NCBI GenBank assembly: GCA_947259605.1
Contig: CAMYMX010000123.1
Location: 1-8,273, forward strand
Origin: an uncultured Polyangiaceae bacterium
GTDB lineage: Bacteria; Myxococcota_A; Polyangia; Polyangiales; Houyiibacteriaceae
Reading direction: 5' to 3'
Length of the DNA: 8,273 nucleotides
How positions within the stretch are numbered: the stretch's first letter is position 1; every line of letters begins with the position of its first letter. The translations under genes were made by a program, and so were the position numbers. Below the pieces are notes generated by a model. That model had not been told where the DNA came from, searched no databases, and worked only from the letters and a program-made list of their open reading frames with translations. Below, piece by piece: positions 5,946 to 8,273 of this stretch.

Positions 5946-7657
5946 GTGCGTTTCAAGCGCTGTACCGCCATCAACCCCTCGACGATCATCCACAGAAGCA
6001 ACACGAGCAGAAGTGACGCCAATGCGGCGAGTGGGGCGTTGCCTTCGGCGAGGAACTGCTGGAGCTTCGTGATTAGCGCGAGGCCCGCCACCGGCATGAC
6101 CAGGAGCATTGGAATGACCAGCGGCCAAACCGGTCGCTTCCGCGCGAAGAAGTAGAGGGAGAGCGTCATCAGCGTGAGAGCCGCGAGCAATTGGTTGCTT
6201 GCGCCGAAGATGGGCCAGAGCACCCATCCGACCGCCTTCGCCTGGCCCGTCGCGGGGTCTGGGGTTTCGGCGAGCGCGAGGTACATCGCCGGAACGACCG
6301 CGATGAGGGTCGCGATGTAGGGATTGGTCAGCGGCTTGATTCGGAGCGCCTCGCCGAGCTCGCCGAGGATGAAACGTTGGATGCGCGTCGCGGTGTCGAG
6401 CGAGGTCGCTGCAAACGCGATCACCAAAACGGCCATCAGGGTGCGTGCCAGCTCCGGGGACAAACCCACCGCTTCGAGAAACGCACCCCCACCGAGTACG
6501 AAGGCAGCCGCCTTGTTGCCACCGGCATGTGCCCAGCTGTCGTAGTAGACCGCCCAGCTCAGGTCATCGACGACGCCTTGGCCGGGGAGGGCGCAGGCAC
6601 CGACCAGTCCAATACCGGCCACCGCTGCGAGAGTGGAGGCCAGGGCCAGCGAGCCTTCGCCGAGCATGGCGCCGTAGCCGATCACGCGAGAGTCCGGCAG
6701 GCGGTCGAGCTGCTTCGAAGTCGTCCCGGACGAAACCAGGCCATGGAACCCGCTAATCGCGCCACAGGCGATGGTCACGAACAGGATCGGGAAGATCGAC
6801 GGCGCGCCGGCCTCTGCCGTTCGGTACATGGGCGCGTCGAAGCTCGGATGCGCGATCAAGACGCCGAGGAACAACAGGCCAAGGCCGACGAAGAGTTGGT
6901 GACTGTTGATGTAATCTCGAGGTTGCAGAAGCAGCCAGACCGGCAAGAGGCTCGCAATCGCCGAATAGACCAGCAGAAAAAAGATCCAGCCGGTGGTGAC
7001 CGCGTGCTTGTCGAAGCCCATCGCGACGAAGTCGACAGGCACTTCAGTTCCGACCCAGACGAAGAAGTAGAGCACTCCAAGAGCGATCAAGGACGGCCAG
7101 AGGATCCGCACCTGCCGCTTGTAGACCAGCCAGCCGATCACGACGGCAACCACGATTTGAATGTTGATTGGGATGACGCTCGTGGGCTGGCTGACGAAGA
7201 GCCCCGCGATCGCCATCGAAAAAACAGCGAGAACGAGCCAAATCAGCACCAGGACGAAGCACATGAACAGAATGCGGGCCCGGTTGCTGATCGTTTTCGC
7301 GGTGATCTCCGCAATGGAGTGGCCCTTTTCCCGCACGCTGGCGACCAAAGCGCCGAAGTCGTGTGCGGCGCCCATGAAGATGGTACCCAAGACGACCCAG
7401 GCGAGCGCCGGACCCCAGCCCCAGTACGCTGCTACACAAGGGCCGATGATCGGCGCCGCTCCTGCAATCGAGGTAAAGTGGTGGCCGAAGAGCACTGCGC
7501 GTTGCGTGGGCACGAAATCGACGCCGTCGTTGAGCTCGTGCGCGGGTGTGACCAGATCCTCTTGGTCTTCGAAGATGCGCTCACCCAGAAATCGCGCGTA
7601 GAATCGATACGCGATCACGAATGCACTCAGGATCAGAGCTGCGGCCAAGGCTGCCAT
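5942..7657 (-). CDS. CstA-like carbon starvation protein / pyruvate transporter
   Basis: A 571-residue multi-pass inner-membrane transporter with many hydrophobic segments. The E. coli relatives CstA and BtsT import pyruvate with protons; CstA was also linked to peptide use during carbon starvation. Family motifs are clear: NDGVDFVPT (43-51), FGHHFTSIAGAAPIIGP (57-73), LPVWLLLQPRDYINS (238-252), CGAISGFHGLVSSGTTSKQ (298-316), IGYGAMLGE (326-334), DTATRIQRF (421-429) and WPIFGASNQLLA (481-492). It is shorter than E. coli CstA (about 700 residues), with a shorter N-terminus, a shorter mid-protein segment after the GYGAML helix, and no long C-terminal tail; every core motif is present, so it looks intact. 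The ATG at 7657 is the only start before an in-frame stop. The ribosome site is weak (GAAAGAAG, rather far upstream). It is divergent from dapA. Confidence 0.92.
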   Translation of the reverse strand: MAALAAALILSAFVIAYRFYARFLGERIFEDQEDLVTPAHELNDGVDFVPTQRAVLFGHHFTSIAGAAPIIGPCVAAYWGWGPALAWVVLGTIFMGAAHDFGALVASVREKGHSIAEITAKTISNRARILFMCFVLVLIWLVLAVFSMAIAGLFVSQPTSVIPINIQIVVAVVIGWLVYKRQVRILWPSLIALGVLYFFVWVGTEVPVDFVAMGFDKHAVTTGWIFFLLVYSAIASLLPVWLLLQPRDYINSHQLFVGLGLLFLGVLIAHPSFDAPMYRTAEAGAPSIFPILFVTIACGAISGFHGLVSSGTTSKQLDRLPDSRVIGYGAMLGEGSLALASTLAAVAGIGLVGACALPGQGVVDDLSWAVYYDSWAHAGGNKAAAFVLGGGAFLEAVGLSPELARTLMAVLVIAFAATSLDTATRIQRFILGELGEALRIKPLTNPYIATLIAVVPAMYLALAETPDPATGQAKAVGWVLWPIFGASNQLLAALTLMTLSLYFFARKRPVWPLVIPMLLVMPVAGLALITKLQQFLAEGNAPLAALASLLLVLLLWMIVEGLMAVQRLKRT

Positions 7658-7740
7658 TTGTCGCGTTGGTGGGCTTCTTTCGCGTTTTGGTCAAGTACAA
7701 TCCCGCTTTCCTTTGGGACGAAAAACGCTAAGGTCCCGCC
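7658..7740. promoter_or_regulatory. Divergent cstA-dapA intergenic region with candidate -10
   Basis: These 83 bp must hold both promoters. On the plus strand TACAAT at 7696-7701 is a good -10 match, but the sequence 15-18 bp upstream (TTCTTT/CTTCTT near 7674-7680) is a poor -35. On the minus strand TTGACC (complement of 7689-7694) resembles a -35 with no matching -10. Assignment is tentative. Confidence 0.3.
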
Positions 7741-7754
7741 ATGAGTGGGACCTT
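7730..7754 (+). promoter_or_regulatory. Inverted repeat enclosing the dapA start codon
   Basis: AAGGTCCC at 7730-7737 and GGGACCTT at 7747-7754 are perfect 8-base complements separated by nine bases, GCCATGAGT, which contain the ATG. In mRNA this would form a hairpin with the start codon in the loop and the only Shine-Dalgarno-like bases (AAGG, 7730-7733) paired at the base of the stem. It may hold back translation or be a DNA operator. The repeat is seen directly; its function is inferred. Confidence 0.5.
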
Positions 7755-8273
7755 TCGACCTCACGGCGTGTGGACCGCCCTGACGACTCCGTTTACGGCG
7801 GACAAGCAGGTCGACTACGACTCGTTGCGTCGGCTCATCGAATTCCAGATTCAAGAGGGCGTCGACGGCGTTCTTCCATGCGGCACGACCGGCGAGTCGC
7901 CGACCCTTTCCTGGCAGGAGCACGATGCCGTCGTCGAGGCAGCGGCGCGGGCCGTCGAAGGACGTGCGGGTGTTTTGGCGGGCACGGGTAGCAACAACAC
8001 GGACGAAGCGATTCGCGCATCGACCCAGGCGAAGGAAGCCGGTGCCTCCGCCGTGCTGCTCGTCGATTGCTACTACAACGGCCCTTCGAGCCTCGAGCTG
8101 CGCACCGAGTACTACGAGCCGATCCTGGAACGCGTTTCCGACATTCCAGTTGTCCCTTACATCATTCCAGGGCGCAGCGGCTGTGCGCTTTCCGCCGCCG
8201 ACCTCGCGATCCTGCACCTCAACGACCCGCAGCGGGTGCCCGCGGTCAAGCAGGCGACCGGCGACGTCGATCG
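7741..8273 (+). CDS. dapA: 4-hydroxy-tetrahydrodipicolinate synthase (DapA) or close DHDPS-family aldolase, partial
   Basis: The first 177 codons of a (beta/alpha)8 lyase are present; the 3' end is beyond the window. DapA condenses pyruvate with aspartate semialdehyde in the lysine/diaminopimelate pathway. Visible active-site elements are CGTTGES (47-53), the pyruvate-carboxylate loop with Thr49; CYYNGPSS (110-117) with Tyr112, the partner-subunit tyrosine; Tyr140 and Arg145 in PYIIPGRSG (139-147); and Lys170 in VKQATGD (169-175), the Schiff-base lysine. These correspond to E. coli Thr44, Tyr107, Tyr133, Arg138 and Lys161. The usual Tyr-Asn-Val-Pro reads Tyr-Ile-Ile-Pro, which is less common. 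DapA is the best call because triad, Arg and Lys are all kept; another member of the N-acetylneuraminate lyase superfamily cannot be ruled out. The start codon sits in a predicted hairpin loop. Confidence 0.85.
   Translation, partial: MSGTFRPHGVWTALTTPFTADKQVDYDSLRRLIEFQIQEGVDGVLPCGTTGESPTLSWQEHDAVVEAAARAVEGRAGVLAGTGSNNTDEAIRASTQAKEAGASAVLLVDCYYNGPSSLELRTEYYEPILERVSDIPVVPYIIPGRSGCALSAADLAILHLNDPQRVPAVKQATGDVD

Noticed and set aside
6191..7744. Long plus-strand open frame (about 517 codons) opposite the cstA-like gene
   Set aside because: Highly charged, low-complexity translation (Asp, Glu, Arg, Gln rich) that mirrors the codons of a hydrophobic membrane protein on the other strand, where all CstA motifs are present.

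Overview
The window is a high-G+C, densely packed bacterial chromosomal segment. All genes use G/C-rich third codon positions, and gaps between them are 83 bp or less. The gene set suggests a Gram-negative, probably aerobic heterotroph. It includes a three-subunit acyl-CoA carboxylase, a DUF420/CtaM-like protein, a CstA-type transporter, a GlsB/YeaQ-type membrane protein and DapA. A myxobacterial or other deltaproteobacterial-type lineage is a reasonable guess, but no single marker here proves it. I see no tRNA, rRNA, CRISPR array, insertion sequence, phage gene or other mobile element.

Layout. At the left edge (1-114, minus strand) is the N-terminus of a class II glutamine amidotransferase that runs out of the window. 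A 64-82 bp divergent gap separates it from a plus-strand carboxylase operon: biotin carboxylase (197-1546), GcdA-type carboxyltransferase (1546-3276) and a biotin carboxyl carrier protein (3273-3863). The three genes are joined by overlapping stop and start codons. After 56 bp comes a class V (fold type I) PLP enzyme (3920-5107), then a five-helix DUF420 membrane protein (5123-5641) and a small GlsB/YeaQ/YmgE-family membrane protein (5694-5945). The last meets a minus-strand cstA-like carbon-starvation/pyruvate transporter gene (5942-7657) head-on; their stop codons interlock in one CTAG. Across an 83 bp divergent gap, a plus-strand dapA-type gene starts at 7741 and leaves the window at the right edge.

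How the genes fit together. The first three plus-strand genes make a complete carboxylase. ATP-dependent carboxylation of biotin by the BC subunit charges the carrier (Lys152), and the carboxyltransferase passes CO2 to an acyl-CoA. The carboxyltransferase looks closer to the glutaconyl-CoA decarboxylase alpha subunit than to the usual propionyl- or methylcrotonyl-CoA subunits, so the substrate is open. The carrier carries an extra, degenerate biotinyl-like domain in front of the functional one. The other genes look like separate housekeeping functions.

Most worth a second look: the GcdA-type carboxyltransferase paired with an ATP-dependent biotin carboxylase, the tandem carrier protein, and a perfect 8-bp inverted repeat that puts the dapA start codon in a loop and its Shine-Dalgarno in the stem. 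No clearly new defence or mobile system is present.
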